This document shows, piece by piece, positions 1-9,128 of a stretch of 64,000 bases of DNA. The notes beneath the pieces are model-generated. The model had not been told where the DNA came from. It saw only the letters and a program-made list of their open reading frames with translations, and ran no database searches. A program made the position numbers and the translations under genes. The DNA lies in contig NZ_GG703817.1 of assembly GCF_000156395.1 (NCBI RefSeq), forward strand, positions 691,409 to 755,408. The letters run 5' to 3'. The stretch is from Providencia rustigianii DSM 4541 (GTDB lineage: Bacteria; Pseudomonadota; Gammaproteobacteria; Enterobacterales; Enterobacteriaceae). Positions within the stretch are counted from its first letter, which is position 1; each line of letters starts with the position of its first letter.

Positions 1-823
1 ATGGAATAGCACCCAATAAAATAATCGGAATATAGTACCAAAACGGCTCAAGATGCTGCGCGTCATCGGCAGTAAACCGTTTAATATGCTCAACCCAAAA
101 GAAGTAATTCCAATAATCAGGCTCTTGTTTAGCAATGGCTAAAGCCCACGGTAAGCTAATAATCACCGCAGTGAGTATGGCCAAAGGGCCATATTTGAGC
201 ATTTCAAGAAAGCGTTTTTGGTAAATCGTAATTGGTAACATGACAATAACAGGGATGGCTAATGCTAAGAACCCTTTCGTCATAAAGGCCATTCCGCAGG
301 CTAAGCCAAGCGCCCCCCATGCGGCGAGTTTCGTCTTGACCTCTCGGGCTTTCATTGCCCATAAACAACAGAACATACTTGCCGCTATCCATAGTGATAG
401 CATGGGGTCAAGAACACTATAGGTTCCTACCGCAAAAACTAAAAACATGGAGATATAAATAAAGCTTGCCACATAAGCAACATGACTATTACGCCACATC
501 ATTTTTGCCATGCGGTAAACCAGCAGTGTGCTTAATAAAATACAAAAAACGGAACCAAAACGAACAGCAAAGTTTGTATCACCAAAAATCATTTGGCTAA
601 TATTATTGATCCAATAACCTGCTACTGGCTTTTCAAAATAGCGTGTATCCAACATGTAAGGAACAATCCAATCCCCACGCTGTAACATTTCACGGCTAAT
701 TTCTGCGTAACGTGTTTCATCCGGTTGCCAAAGTAAACGGCTATTCAACGGCAACAAATACGTTAGGATAAAAAAAAGAGCCAGCAGAGAGGCTCCTACT
801 TTGCTCGCTCGATTATTCAACAT
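1..823 (-). CDS. arnT: ArnT, aminoarabinose-lipid A transferase (5' part; runs off the window)
   Basis: Inner-membrane glycosyltransferase that moves 4-amino-4-deoxy-L-arabinose from undecaprenyl phosphate to lipid A, the last step of the pathway. The reading frame begins at ATG 823, seven bases after the arnD stop, and stays open to the window edge, giving about 274 N-terminal residues. Visible are a first membrane helix (about residues 10-28) and the [16 protein letters not shown] signature with the acidic pair D35-E36 expected in the first periplasmic loop, followed by several hydrophobic segments. It is the fifth gene of the arnB-C-A-D-T order. The C-terminal half and any arnE/arnF lie outside the window. 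Confidence 0.95.
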   Translation of the reverse strand, partial: MLNNRASKVGASLLALFFILTYLLPLNSRLLWQPDETRYAEISREMLQRGDWIVPYMLDTRYFEKPVAGYWINNISQMIFGDTNFAVRFGSVFCILLSTLLVYRMAKMMWRNSHVAYVASFIYISMFLVFAVGTYSVLDPMLSLWIAASMFCCLWAMKAREVKTKLAAWGALGLACGMAFMTKGFLALAIPVIVMLPITIYQKRFLEMLKYGPLAILTAVIISLPWALAIAKQEPDYWNYFFWVEHIKRFTADDAQHLEPFWYYIPIILLGAIP

Positions 824-830
824 GGGATGT

Positions 831-1724
831 TTATTCCTCTTCTTGGCAGCCCAGCCAACCTTCTCTTCCTGGGAATGGTGCTCGAACCACTCTCCCCTTA
901 GGAAGTGTATTGATGTCTTCAGGCAACAATTCACTTAATGTACAGAATTGGATTTCTTCTTGCTTAATTCGTTCCAATAATTGTGAAAATTGTTGTGACT
1001 TTGACATTCCTTCAACTTCCGTATGGATAGTATACACAGGAACACCGCGGTCGCTCTTAATTGCTTGAAGAATAAAATCATTAAACTGTTCATCAGTCAC
1101 GACAGTACCCACTACTTCATCATAAGTAGGTAATGTGACTGGAATTTGAACCGTTCCTAAAGAACCATCACGTAAAACAGGTCTGAATGGATATTTGCCA
1201 CGACAGTCACTGTTATAATCGAAATTAAATCTTTGCTTAACGTCTAATACGCGTTCATCACCCCGCCAACCGGCTACCGCAGAGCACGTCACGCGCTGAC
1301 CGGTCGCTTGTTGCAATGCATCGACACCCAATTTCACTTGTTCGGTGAGTTGAGCCTCGCTCCATTTAGCGACTTTTGCTTGCCATCCCTGATGATCCCA
1401 TGCATGCAGCCCAACCTCGTGTCCTGCATCCAAAGTTTGTTTCATCAAGTAGCCTAAATCTTTGGCTATTTTTTTACCTGGCCATGCTGTCCCCGCCAGT
1501 AAAATATCTAACCCATATAATGATGCTGCATTCGACCGTAGCATTTTCCACAGAAATTTAGGACGCAAAAGGCGCCATAAATGGCGCCCCATATTATCGG
1601 GTCCTACACTGAAGAAAAAGCTGGCTCGAATATCATGCTCCTTGAGCACTTTAAGTAACTGAGGAACACCTTTCAGGGTACCCTGATAAGTGTCCACATC
1701 GATTCTCAAGCCAACTTTTTTCAT
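831..1724 (-). CDS. arnD: ArnD, 4-deoxy-4-formamido-L-arabinose-phosphoundecaprenol deformylase
   Basis: Deformylates the undecaprenyl-linked formamido-arabinose intermediate so that it can be flipped and used by ArnT. It is 297 residues long, the usual size, and belongs to the polysaccharide-deacetylase (NodB-like) superfamily. The N-terminal RIDVDTYQG segment carries the catalytic/metal Asp residues (D9, D11), and the [13 protein letters not shown] segment near residue 110 carries the metal-binding His residues. Its ATG overlaps the arnA stop (ATGA arrangement at 1724), so translation is probably coupled. The start fits the family N-terminus [12 protein letters not shown]. Confidence 0.96.
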   Translation of the reverse strand: MKKVGLRIDVDTYQGTLKGVPQLLKVLKEHDIRASFFFSVGPDNMGRHLWRLLRPKFLWKMLRSNAASLYGLDILLAGTAWPGKKIAKDLGYLMKQTLDAGHEVGLHAWDHQGWQAKVAKWSEAQLTEQVKLGVDALQQATGQRVTCSAVAGWRGDERVLDVKQRFNFDYNSDCRGKYPFRPVLRDGSLGTVQIPVTLPTYDEVVGTVVTDEQFNDFILQAIKSDRGVPVYTIHTEVEGMSKSQQFSQLLERIKQEEIQFCTLSELLPEDINTLPKGRVVRAPFPGREGWLGCQEEE

Positions 1725-3709
1725 TATTCTTCGCTTTCCAGCTCTTCCACAGCACCCTGTAAGAAGAAGTCTAATGTCTCATCAATGGTATCTTTCATAT
1801 CGATAGTCGGCACCCAGTTAAGTAAACGACGCGCGTTCTCAACACTTGGTTTACGATGTTCAACGTCTTGATAACCTTGACCATAGTAACTTGCACTTTC
1901 GATTTCACGGAAACCAGCAAATGGAGGGAACTTCCCACGAGCTGGATGTTTTTCAAAGCTTTCCAGTAACATTTCCGCTAATTGACGAATACTCGCTTCG
2001 TTAGTTGGGTTACCAATGTTGATGATTTGGCCATCACATTTACCATCTTTGTTTTCGATGATACGGAACAGTGCTTCAATACCATCTTTGATATCAGTGA
2101 AACAACGTTTCTGAGCGCCACCATCAACTAACTTGATTGGTGAACCTTCAACTAAGTTCAGAATCAGCTGAGTGATTGCACGAGAACTACCAATACGTGC
2201 AGAATTCAAGCTGTCTAAACGTGGTCCCATCCAGTTAAATGGACGGAATAAGGTAAATTTCAGACCTTCTTTCGCGCCGTATGCCCAGATAACTCGGTCA
2301 AGTAACTGTTTAGAAACAGAGTAGATCCAACGCTGCTTGCTGATTGGACCAACAATCAGGCGAGATTCATCTTCATCAAACTCTTTATCATCACACATAC
2401 CATAAACTTCTGAAGTAGAAGGGAAAATGATACGCTTGTTGTATTTCACACAGTAGCGAACAATTTTCAAGTTTTCTTCAAAGTCTAATTCAAATACACG
2501 CAGTGGGTTACGGGTATATTCGATTGGTGTCGCAATAGCGACTAATGGCAGGATGACATCACATTTTTTAATGTGATATTCAATCCACTCAGTGTGGATA
2601 CTGACGTCACCTTCAATAAAGTGGAAACGTGGGTTACCAATGAAACGCTCAATTGCAGATGAACCGATATCCATACCATAGATATCATAGTTATCATCTT
2701 GTAATAAGCGCTCAGTTAAGTGGTTACCGATAAAACCATTTACACCTAAAATCAGAACACGCTTACGGCGTTTGACTTGTGTTGTTGGTTTAATACCAAC
2801 ATGCATGTCAGCCATAATGCCCATTTCATTAGCCAGACGATTACCTTGCATGTAAAGACCAGTTTCGCTCTGACCACTCACAATCTCAAGTGCGCCTTTT
2901 CCACAAGCAATACGCAGAGGATCACTAGATAATACGGTTCCTGCTGCTTTACCGTTGTTGTCATCTAATACGCGAGCTCGCCAAATCACCATCTTACGCG
3001 CGCCCAAGTATGTAAACGCACCTGGATATGGTTCTGTCACTGCACGAATTAAGCAATTGATTTCTGTCGCACTACGGCTCCAGTCAATTTGGCCATCATC
3101 CGCATTACGGCGACCAAAGTAGCTTGCTTGACTCTCATCTTGAGCAACGGCTTTATAAGTACCCGCTTCAATTAACGGTAGAGTTTTATCCAACAGAACT
3201 TCAGCGGCCTCACGCACTTTAGCGTGCAGGGTTAATGCTGTATCCGTGTCTGAGATAGCAACTTTCTCTTGTGCAACAATGTCACCAGCATCAGCTTTAG
3301 CAACCATTTTATGCAGTGTCACACCCGTTTCACTCTCACCATTCAGTAACGCCCAATTGATTGGTGCACGACCACGGTATTTAGGTAGTAAAGAACCATG
3401 TAGGTTAAAAGCACCTTTTGGTGCTAATGCCAGCAGCTCTTCACTTAACATATCACGATAATAGAAAGAGAAAATCACGTCAGGTTTCATCTCACGAATA
3501 CGTTCAATCCACAGTGGGTGGTTAACGTTTTCTGGAGCGAAAACAGGAAGTTCCATGTCTGCACTTACACGAGCTACAGAAGAGTAAAAGTGGTTTTCAT
3601 TTGGATCGTCAGTGTGAGTAAATACTGCCTGAATATCAAAACCCGCTTTTTCCAGCGCTTTTATCCCTACACAGCCAATATCATGATAGGCAAAAACAAT
3701 AGCTTTCAT
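1724..3709 (-). CDS. arnA: ArnA, bifunctional UDP-glucuronate decarboxylase / UDP-Ara4N formyltransferase
   Basis: A 661-residue two-domain enzyme (about 660 in E. coli). The N-terminal formyltransferase domain (about 1-300) has the [12 protein letters not shown] motif with N102 and H104 and the following ADAGD segment with the expected catalytic Asp. The C-terminal domain (about 315-661) is an NAD-dependent SDR-type decarboxylase with the [10 protein letters not shown] dinucleotide motif and STSEVYG and YSVSK active-site segments. Together they make UDP-4-keto-arabinose and later N-formylate the 4-amino product. The gene overlaps arnC upstream and arnD downstream by one to four bases, as in a tight operon. 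Confidence 0.97.
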   Translation of the reverse strand: MKAIVFAYHDIGCVGIKALEKAGFDIQAVFTHTDDPNENHFYSSVARVSADMELPVFAPENVNHPLWIERIREMKPDVIFSFYYRDMLSEELLALAPKGAFNLHGSLLPKYRGRAPINWALLNGESETGVTLHKMVAKADAGDIVAQEKVAISDTDTALTLHAKVREAAEVLLDKTLPLIEAGTYKAVAQDESQASYFGRRNADDGQIDWSRSATEINCLIRAVTEPYPGAFTYLGARKMVIWRARVLDDNNGKAAGTVLSSDPLRIACGKGALEIVSGQSETGLYMQGNRLANEMGIMADMHVGIKPTTQVKRRKRVLILGVNGFIGNHLTERLLQDDNYDIYGMDIGSSAIERFIGNPRFHFIEGDVSIHTEWIEYHIKKCDVILPLVAIATPIEYTRNPLRVFELDFEENLKIVRYCVKYNKRIIFPSTSEVYGMCDDKEFDEDESRLIVGPISKQRWIYSVSKQLLDRVIWAYGAKEGLKFTLFRPFNWMGPRLDSLNSARIGSSRAITQLILNLVEGSPIKLVDGGAQKRCFTDIKDGIEALFRIIENKDGKCDGQIINIGNPTNEASIRQLAEMLLESFEKHPARGKFPPFAGFREIESASYYGQGYQDVEHRKPSVENARRLLNWVPTIDMKDTIDETLDFFLQGAVEELESEE

Positions 3710-4701
3710 TAGTTTTCTTCCTGATTTTTGTCGGTTTTAAGATCTGCTCCGACGACTTTTTGAATAAAATAACGAGGTCTCGCGCGCACATCATTGTAGA
3801 TCCTACCAATGTATTCGCCCAACAAACCCATAGCAACAAACTGTGCGCCGATAAAGATAAAGAGTATCGCAAACAGTGTGAATACGCCGTCAGCTGCCCA
3901 GTCAGAGCCGAACAGTAAACGTAAAACAATTAATAACACGGCGAGAACAAAACCACCCGCAGCGATAACACTACCCACGACACTTAACAATCGCAGAGGT
4001 GCGGTTGTTAAGCATGTTAATAGGTCATACATTAAATTAATCAGCTTCATAAAGCTGTATTTAGAATCACCAAACTCGCGTTCAGCGTGCGCTACATCAA
4101 TTTCAATGGTTCGACGCGCAAAAGTATTTGCTAAAATTGGAATAAACGTACTTCTTTCGTGGCACTGAAGCATCGCTTCAATAATATGTCGACGATAAGC
4201 ACGTAACATACATCCATAATCACCCATAGAACGCCCAGTGGCTTTAGTGATCATTGCATTAATCATTTTAGATGCAGTTTTTCGGAACCAAGAGTCTTGA
4301 CGATTTGCACGACGAGTCCCAACAACATCATAGCCTTGGGAAGCCGTTTGTACCAAACGAGGAATTTCTTCCGGTGGATTTTGTAAATCCGCATCTAACG
4401 TAATGATTAAGTCGCCATCAGCTTGATTGAAGCCTGCCATAATCGCCGAGTGTTGACCATAATTACGGTTTAAAATAATAGCAATAACATGGTTTTCAGG
4501 ATTTTCGGCCGCTTCCACCAACATTTTTGCAGAACGGTCACTACTCCCATCATCAACTAAAATCAATTCATAAGATTGAGTCAGTTGTTTACAGGATTTA
4601 ATCGTACGCTCTAACAGTTGAGGTAAACTTTGCTCTTCGTTATAAACAGGGATTACGATAGAGACTTTTTTAATCTCTTCAAATTCATCAGCTAATGACA
4701 C
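3709..4701 (-). CDS. arnC: ArnC, undecaprenyl-phosphate 4-deoxy-4-formamido-L-arabinose transferase
   Basis: A GT2-family glycosyltransferase that loads formamido-arabinose onto undecaprenyl phosphate at the cytoplasmic face. It is 330 residues long (about 322 in E. coli). The GT-A fold begins at [15 protein letters not shown], followed by the DDGSSD and [10 protein letters not shown] motifs for nucleotide and metal binding. Two membrane helices follow near residues 235-260 and 270-295, and the tail is basic. It overlaps arnB by one base and arnA by one base, so it is co-translated within the arn operon. Confidence 0.96.
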   Translation of the reverse strand: MSLADEFEEIKKVSIVIPVYNEEQSLPQLLERTIKSCKQLTQSYELILVDDGSSDRSAKMLVEAAENPENHVIAIILNRNYGQHSAIMAGFNQADGDLIITLDADLQNPPEEIPRLVQTASQGYDVVGTRRANRQDSWFRKTASKMINAMITKATGRSMGDYGCMLRAYRRHIIEAMLQCHERSTFIPILANTFARRTIEIDVAHAEREFGDSKYSFMKLINLMYDLLTCLTTAPLRLLSVVGSVIAAGGFVLAVLLIVLRLLFGSDWAADGVFTLFAILFIFIGAQFVAMGLLGEYIGRIYNDVRARPRYFIQKVVGADLKTDKNQEEN

Positions 4702-5846
4702 TATTTTGACTCCAAAAGGACTGTATTAATCGCAGCAACTACCCGGTCAACATCAGCATCAATCATATCTGGGAATAAAGGCAGCGAACACAGTGTCGCA
4801 CTATTCCATGTTGATTCTGGTAATGACAACTCAGGGTATTTTTCACGGTAATATTTTTGCGTATGAGCTGCACGGAAATGCAACCCCGTACCAATATTAT
4901 GCTCTTTTAGTCTCTCCATAAACTCATCGCGAGTAATTCCACATACAGATTCATCAACACGTACCATAAACAGGTGATTCGCATGTAAATGAGAATATTT
5001 TGGCACCGACAACATTTGTAATGGAGAGTCTTTCAGTAATTCACGGTAACGTGCCGTCAACTCGGCTCGACGTTGATTTAACGCCTCAACACGAGATAAT
5101 TGTACAACTGCAATAGCCGCATGAATATCTGATAGGTTGTATTTAAAACCGGGTTCAACTACCTCAGCCTGAGGTTTACGACCTTGCATTTGACGGTCAA
5201 ACGCATCCACACCTAAACCATGGAATTTCAATGTACGAACACGTTGTGCCAGTGCGTCGTCATTCGTTGCAACAAGACCGCCTTCAGCACAGGTGACGTT
5301 TTTAATCGCATGGAATGAAAAAATGGCAGTACCATTCTCACCAATCCATTCATTTTTATAGCGTGTACCTACCGCATGAGCAGCGTCTTCAATGAGAGCA
5401 ACATTCGCCTTTTGAGCAATTGCACGTAGGGCATCTAAATCACAAGGTGCGCCTGCATAATGCACAGGAATGATCGCTTTAGTTTTTGATGTTAGTGCTT
5501 GTTCTACAGTTTCAGGTTGGATCATCAATGTATCGCGATCAACATCAATCATCACTGGTGTTGCGCCAAGCAACTCAATCATATTGATGGTTGATACCCA
5601 TGTTTGAGATGGGGTAATAACTTCATCACCAGGCCCAATTCCCAAAGCCATCAGTACCACATGCATACCCGCTGTCGCTGATGAAAGCGCAATAGCATGT
5701 TTACAACCATAGCGCTTGCAAAAATCTTCTTCTAGTTGATGATTCTGTGGGCCTGTCGTTATCCAGCCTGAACGCAAAACATTTTCTACTGCCTTAACCT
5801 CTTCATCACCGATTGCAGGTTTTGAAAATGGAAGGAAATTGCTCAT
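4701..5846 (-). CDS. arnB: ArnB, UDP-4-amino-4-deoxy-L-arabinose-oxoglutarate aminotransferase
   Basis: A PLP-dependent aminotransferase of the DegT/DnrJ/EryC1 family that converts UDP-4-keto-arabinose to UDP-Ara4N using glutamate. It has 381 residues, typical of the family. The [17 protein letters not shown] segment carries the PLP-linking Lys, and [11 protein letters not shown] near residue 57 forms the phosphate-binding region. It is the first gene of the arn operon. The upstream 125 bases hold no gene and are the likely promoter region. Confidence 0.96.
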   Translation of the reverse strand: MSNFLPFSKPAIGDEEVKAVENVLRSGWITTGPQNHQLEEDFCKRYGCKHAIALSSATAGMHVVLMALGIGPGDEVITPSQTWVSTINMIELLGATPVMIDVDRDTLMIQPETVEQALTSKTKAIIPVHYAGAPCDLDALRAIAQKANVALIEDAAHAVGTRYKNEWIGENGTAIFSFHAIKNVTCAEGGLVATNDDALAQRVRTLKFHGLGVDAFDRQMQGRKPQAEVVEPGFKYNLSDIHAAIAVVQLSRVEALNQRRAELTARYRELLKDSPLQMLSVPKYSHLHANHLFMVRVDESVCGITRDEFMERLKEHNIGTGLHFRAAHTQKYYREKYPELSLPESTWNSATLCSLPLFPDMIDADVDRVVAAINTVLLESK

Positions 5847-5886
5847 ATTGTTTGTAGCCTAGTTTCATTATGAATAGAATATTCTA

Positions 5887-5903
5887 GCTAAAATTACTTT
5901 AAC
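5887..5903 (-). promoter_or_regulatory. weak candidate PmrA/PhoP-type direct repeat upstream of arnB
   Basis: Read on the minus strand, GTTAAA-N5-TTTAGC lies about 40 bases before the arnB start and just upstream of a possible -10 (TATTCT). It matches the PmrA half-site YTTAAK only 4/6 in each half, so it is a suggestion from position and spacing, not a clear site. PmrA/PhoP control of arn is established in other enterobacteria; here it is inference. Confidence 0.22.
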
Positions 5904-5971
5904 CGAACCTCAACACCAGTCATCATTACAACGATAAATCAATTAAAAACGGGCAATTGGAACACATTTTG

Positions 5972-6739
5972 TTAATTATCGAAATCAATAATTTGCCACA
6001 CTCTATGCGAGGAGTTATGGATGAGTTGAATATCAGCCATAAAAATATCGGATAGATTTATATCAGTCATGATCTCATCAGGTTTGCCTGTATAAATTAA
6101 CGTTCCTTTTTTAATCATCCATATTTGACTTGCATTTTTATATGAGTGACTAAGATTATGTCCACTCATTATAACTGTTCCTGAGCAATCACAAAAATAT
6201 TTCACCCATTTATCTAGTATTCCTTGATGAATAATATCTAAATTGTTTATTGGCTCATCAAAAAAGATTATTTTTCCACTTAGTACATAGCTATCCCATA
6301 CTTGTAAAAACATAGCAACGATACGAACACGTTGCCATTCACCACCCGATAATTGGTTTATAGACTTAGCTAAAAGGGGAAGCAACTGAAAATCTCGACA
6401 TAGCACATCAAATATAGACCGATTCACGTCGCAATTAGATGTGAATAGCCCTAAGTATTGAAATACTTTCAAACTTGGTAATATTCCCATTTGCTGGGTC
6501 AAATAGGCTCTTTGCTTGCCAAGCTCTTGGGCTGAATAATTTTTTAGATTGATATGATTAAGGTATATGTTTCCTGTATAAGATTCACAGCCACTTAATG
6601 CCGCTAATAACGTACTTTTCCCTGCACCATTCGCACCTAATAAATGAATTTGTTCACCAGCAGAAACTTGCTGCGTGACCTGATGAAGTCGGCCAGAGAC
6701 GGATAAATTAGTTATATCAAGAATAATCTTTTTATTCAT
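5972..6739 (-). CDS. btuD: BtuD, vitamin B12 ABC importer ATPase
   Basis: Cytoplasmic ATPase of the BtuCD-F cobalamin importer. It is 255 residues long. The Walker A motif GANGAGKST lies near residues 34-42, the ABC signature is LSGGEWQR, Walker B is IIFFDEP, and the switch His is in SGHNLSHS. The gene starts four bases after btuC ends, so the two are an operon. The glutathione-peroxidase-like btuE that sits between them in E. coli is absent. Note NNLD after the Walker B Glu, as in importers. Confidence 0.93.
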   Translation of the reverse strand: MNKKIILDITNLSVSGRLHQVTQQVSAGEQIHLLGANGAGKSTLLAALSGCESYTGNIYLNHINLKNYSAQELGKQRAYLTQQMGILPSLKVFQYLGLFTSNCDVNRSIFDVLCRDFQLLPLLAKSINQLSGGEWQRVRIVAMFLQVWDSYVLSGKIIFFDEPINNLDIIHQGILDKWVKYFCDCSGTVIMSGHNLSHSYKNASQIWMIKKGTLIYTGKPDEIMTDINLSDIFMADIQLIHNSSHRVWQIIDFDN

Positions 6740-6743
6740 AAAA

Positions 6744-7745
6744 TTAGCGCCATTGCTGGTGACGAACGAGTAAGAGAATAAAAATTGGCGCCCCGAGTGT
6801 TGCTGTAATTACCCCTATAGGAACCTCTGCATTTGCTATCAATAAGCGAGCCAACAAATCTGCAATTAATAAGCAGAGTGCACCTGCAATAGCACAGCCA
6901 GGTAATAACAATCGATTATCAGTTAAGCCACTTAATCGTAATATATGCGGAATAACTAACCCAATAAAACTAATTGCTCCCGCTATAGCTACACTCAGGC
7001 CAATTAATATTCCGCTAATAATGATTAATATTATTCGCCATTTATGAGTAGAAACGCCTAATTGGAATGCTTGGATATTTCCAAGAGATAAATAATTTAA
7101 TACTTTACCTTGCGTGATAGCCCAGAATAAAAATGGGACACAGGTAATAATTAGCCCTATTTGCTGCCAGTCAACACCACTAAAACTTCCCATCATCCAG
7201 TACAGTAATTGCCGTAGGTCTAAATTACTGCTCATATAAACCATCCAGGTCATACAAGCACCACTGATCACTCCAAGCGCAACACCAACTAATAGTAAAC
7301 TTGGATTACTGAGATTCTTGCGGCGGGCAAAATAAAGCAAAACAGTGGTTAAAATCAAAGCTCCGCTAATAGCACTTAAACTCAATAGCCAATAGTGGGT
7401 AATACCCGATGATATGAGTACGGTAAAAACAACCGCAACACCTGCACCATTGCTGATCCCCAATAATCCTGGCTCAGCGAGGGGGTTTTCAAATAGAGCT
7501 TGCATGATAGCCCCCGTTACAGCTAATGCAGCGCCAATTGTAATAACAGCAAGTAGCCTAGGTAAGCGAATTTGCCCTACAAACATCCGCCCTGCTTCAT
7601 TAAACCATTGTGTAGGCCACAGCCATACCTCACCAGCACAAAGTGAAAGCAACGCAACGATAATTAGCCCTAAAGACAATATTCTCATTAGGCGCAAATC
7701 GGCTTGATGCTGTTTAGTTTGCAAACGGTGAAGTAATTGGCTCAT
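6744..7745 (-). CDS. btuC: BtuC, vitamin B12 ABC importer permease
   Basis: FecCD-family permease, 333 residues with about ten membrane helices, forming the B12 channel with BtuD. Recognisable family segments are QIRLPRLLAVITIGAALAVTG near residue 60, NPLAEPGLLGISNGAG, and the cytoplasmic coupling-loop region GAISFIGLVIPHILRLSG near residue 260. It is followed immediately by btuD. In E. coli ihfA lies directly upstream of btuC; here a plus-strand gene is inserted between them. Confidence 0.95.
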   Translation of the reverse strand: MSQLLHRLQTKQHQADLRLMRILSLGLIIVALLSLCAGEVWLWPTQWFNEAGRMFVGQIRLPRLLAVITIGAALAVTGAIMQALFENPLAEPGLLGISNGAGVAVVFTVLISSGITHYWLLSLSAISGALILTTVLLYFARRKNLSNPSLLLVGVALGVISGACMTWMVYMSSNLDLRQLLYWMMGSFSGVDWQQIGLIITCVPFLFWAITQGKVLNYLSLGNIQAFQLGVSTHKWRIILIIISGILIGLSVAIAGAISFIGLVIPHILRLSGLTDNRLLLPGCAIAGALCLLIADLLARLLIANAEVPIGVITATLGAPIFILLLVRHQQWR

Positions 7746-7868
7746 TGGAGATTATCTTAATTTCTATTAGGTTGAAAAATTATCGCTTTTTATGCAAGCA
7801 AATCCACAGTAACGATTTTATGCTCCCATTCAATTTTAATCACATCATTAAAAAGGAACTGTATAAAT

Positions 7869-8750
7869 ATGAAATTATCAACTATACAACCTACTCTGCC
7901 GATATTACCTATCGAGTCAGTTATGCGTTCTGAGAATAAAGGCTTCCTTGCTTCAGTGCAAAAAATCATCAATAGCTGTAAAAGCTTCTTAGGATGTCCC
8001 GCTCATCATAAATTTGATACTGTTACCACGACAAATCATTCTGTTAAAAACATGAGTTTAAAGCCATTACAAGATAGCCAGCCTACATCAAAATATCTCA
8101 ATACCGAACAATTAAGTTCAATGGCTCAACGTATTGAACAACAAAATAATGCGGGGAAAATTGAGAAAAAGAATACCCAAGCTATTAATGATTACAAAGG
8201 GATGGCTTATAGCGAAAAATTACAATATCAACAACTCAATGAAATTGGTACCGCCATTTTATCTCATCCAGAATTTGCCAATGAAGTGGGACCTTTTCGA
8301 ACAAGTGGAACCCCTATTCGGGCTCAATTAATACTGGACCATTTAGCAAGCAATAATTCACTCAACATTGACTTTATTACTAAAAATAATATTGGTATTA
8401 AAGAGTTAACCAGTGCTTATAAAAAATTAGTTATCACTTTACTACCAAAAAGCAGTAGTGAGACAGTTACATTGTCTGCGCGATTTCATCAATTGGATAA
8501 TGGAATACCGCCAATGAAAAATCAGCCTTTATCTTTACAAATAGCAATTCCTTTACTTGTTGAGATTGCAAAAAATAACAATATCAATCAGATGGGGGCT
8601 AAAAATCTAGCCATTGCCTTTGCTCCAAGTTTAGATAGAACAGATTTTTCACAAGTGAAAATTAATAATGCTGCGGATATGAAAGCACTGACTGAAGCCC
8701 CCATTAACTATGTAACCACCCTCATTGAACGAGAGTTAGGAAGCCAGTAG
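7869..8750 (+). CDS. RhoGAP-domain-like protein, candidate host-directed effector
   Basis: A 293-residue protein not known to me as an enterobacterial core gene. The C-terminal part (about 115-290) reads like a eukaryotic RhoGAP domain. GPFRTSGTPIRAQLILDHL (141-159) matches the G-[IL]-[FY]-R-x-S-G loop, with R144 in the position of the arginine finger. ELTSAYKKLVITLLPKS (179-195) matches the helix with the conserved Lys and LP. NQMGAKNLAIAFAPSL (240-255) matches N-K-M-x-x-x-N-L-A-x-[VI]-F-x-P-x-L. Residues 1-110 are Ser/Thr/Asn/Gln-rich and low in complexity, without a Sec signal peptide or membrane helix, as in many type III effectors. The start has a good AAGGA site. It stands alone on the plus strand between btuC and ihfA. 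The domain call is by pattern; an effector role is inference. Confidence 0.68.
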   Translation: MKLSTIQPTLPILPIESVMRSENKGFLASVQKIINSCKSFLGCPAHHKFDTVTTTNHSVKNMSLKPLQDSQPTSKYLNTEQLSSMAQRIEQQNNAGKIEKKNTQAINDYKGMAYSEKLQYQQLNEIGTAILSHPEFANEVGPFRTSGTPIRAQLILDHLASNNSLNIDFITKNNIGIKELTSAYKKLVITLLPKSSSETVTLSARFHQLDNGIPPMKNQPLSLQIAIPLLVEIAKNNNINQMGAKNLAIAFAPSLDRTDFSQVKINNAADMKALTEAPINYVTTLIERELGSQ

Positions 8751-8776
8751 TAAGCCTTTTCATTTGATAAAAAAAC

Positions 8777-8801
8777 AAAAGACCGCCTAGGCGGTCTTTT
8801 T
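8777..8801. terminator. bidirectional Rho-independent terminator
   Basis: GACCGCC and GGCGGTC (8781-8796) form a perfect palindrome flanked by A-runs on the left and T-runs on the right, so it can stop both the plus-strand RhoGAP-like gene and the minus-strand ihfA transcript that converge here. Confidence 0.85.
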
Positions 8802-8827
8802 ACTATCCAAACTATAAATGGATATGA

Positions 8828-9124
8828 TTAATCTTTTGGTGTTGCTTTTTCCACACGGTTTTTTAATTTTTGACCTGGGCGGAAAGTAACAACACGACGA
8901 GCAGTAATTGGAATATCTTCCCCAGTTTTTGGGTTACGACCAGGACGTTGATTTTTATCACGTAAATCAAAGTTCCCAAATCCAGATAATTTAACTTGCT
9001 CACCGTTTTCTAAGGAAAGGCGAACCTCTTCAAAGAAAGTTTCAACAAGGTCTTTAGCATCACGTTTGCTAACACCCAGTTTTTCAAACAACTTTTCTGA
9101 CATTTCAGCTTTAGTAAGCGCCAT
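8828..9124 (-). CDS. ihfA: IHF alpha subunit, DNA-bending nucleoid protein
   Basis: A 98-residue HU/IHF-family protein that pairs with IhfB and bends DNA sharply. The beta-arm sequence [14 protein letters not shown] (about residues 60-74) contains the intercalating Pro, and the N-terminal [17 protein letters not shown] is typical of IhfA. It starts four bases after the pheT stop, the standard arrangement pheS-pheT-ihfA. It ends just before a strong bidirectional hairpin. Confidence 0.97.
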   Translation of the reverse strand: MALTKAEMSEKLFEKLGVSKRDAKDLVETFFEEVRLSLENGEQVKLSGFGNFDLRDKNQRPGRNPKTGEDIPITARRVVTFRPGQKLKNRVEKATPKD

Positions 9125-9128
9125 AAGT

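Noticed and set aside
3809-4168. 119-residue plus-strand frame inside arnC
   Set aside because: Shadow of arnC with no family resemblance.
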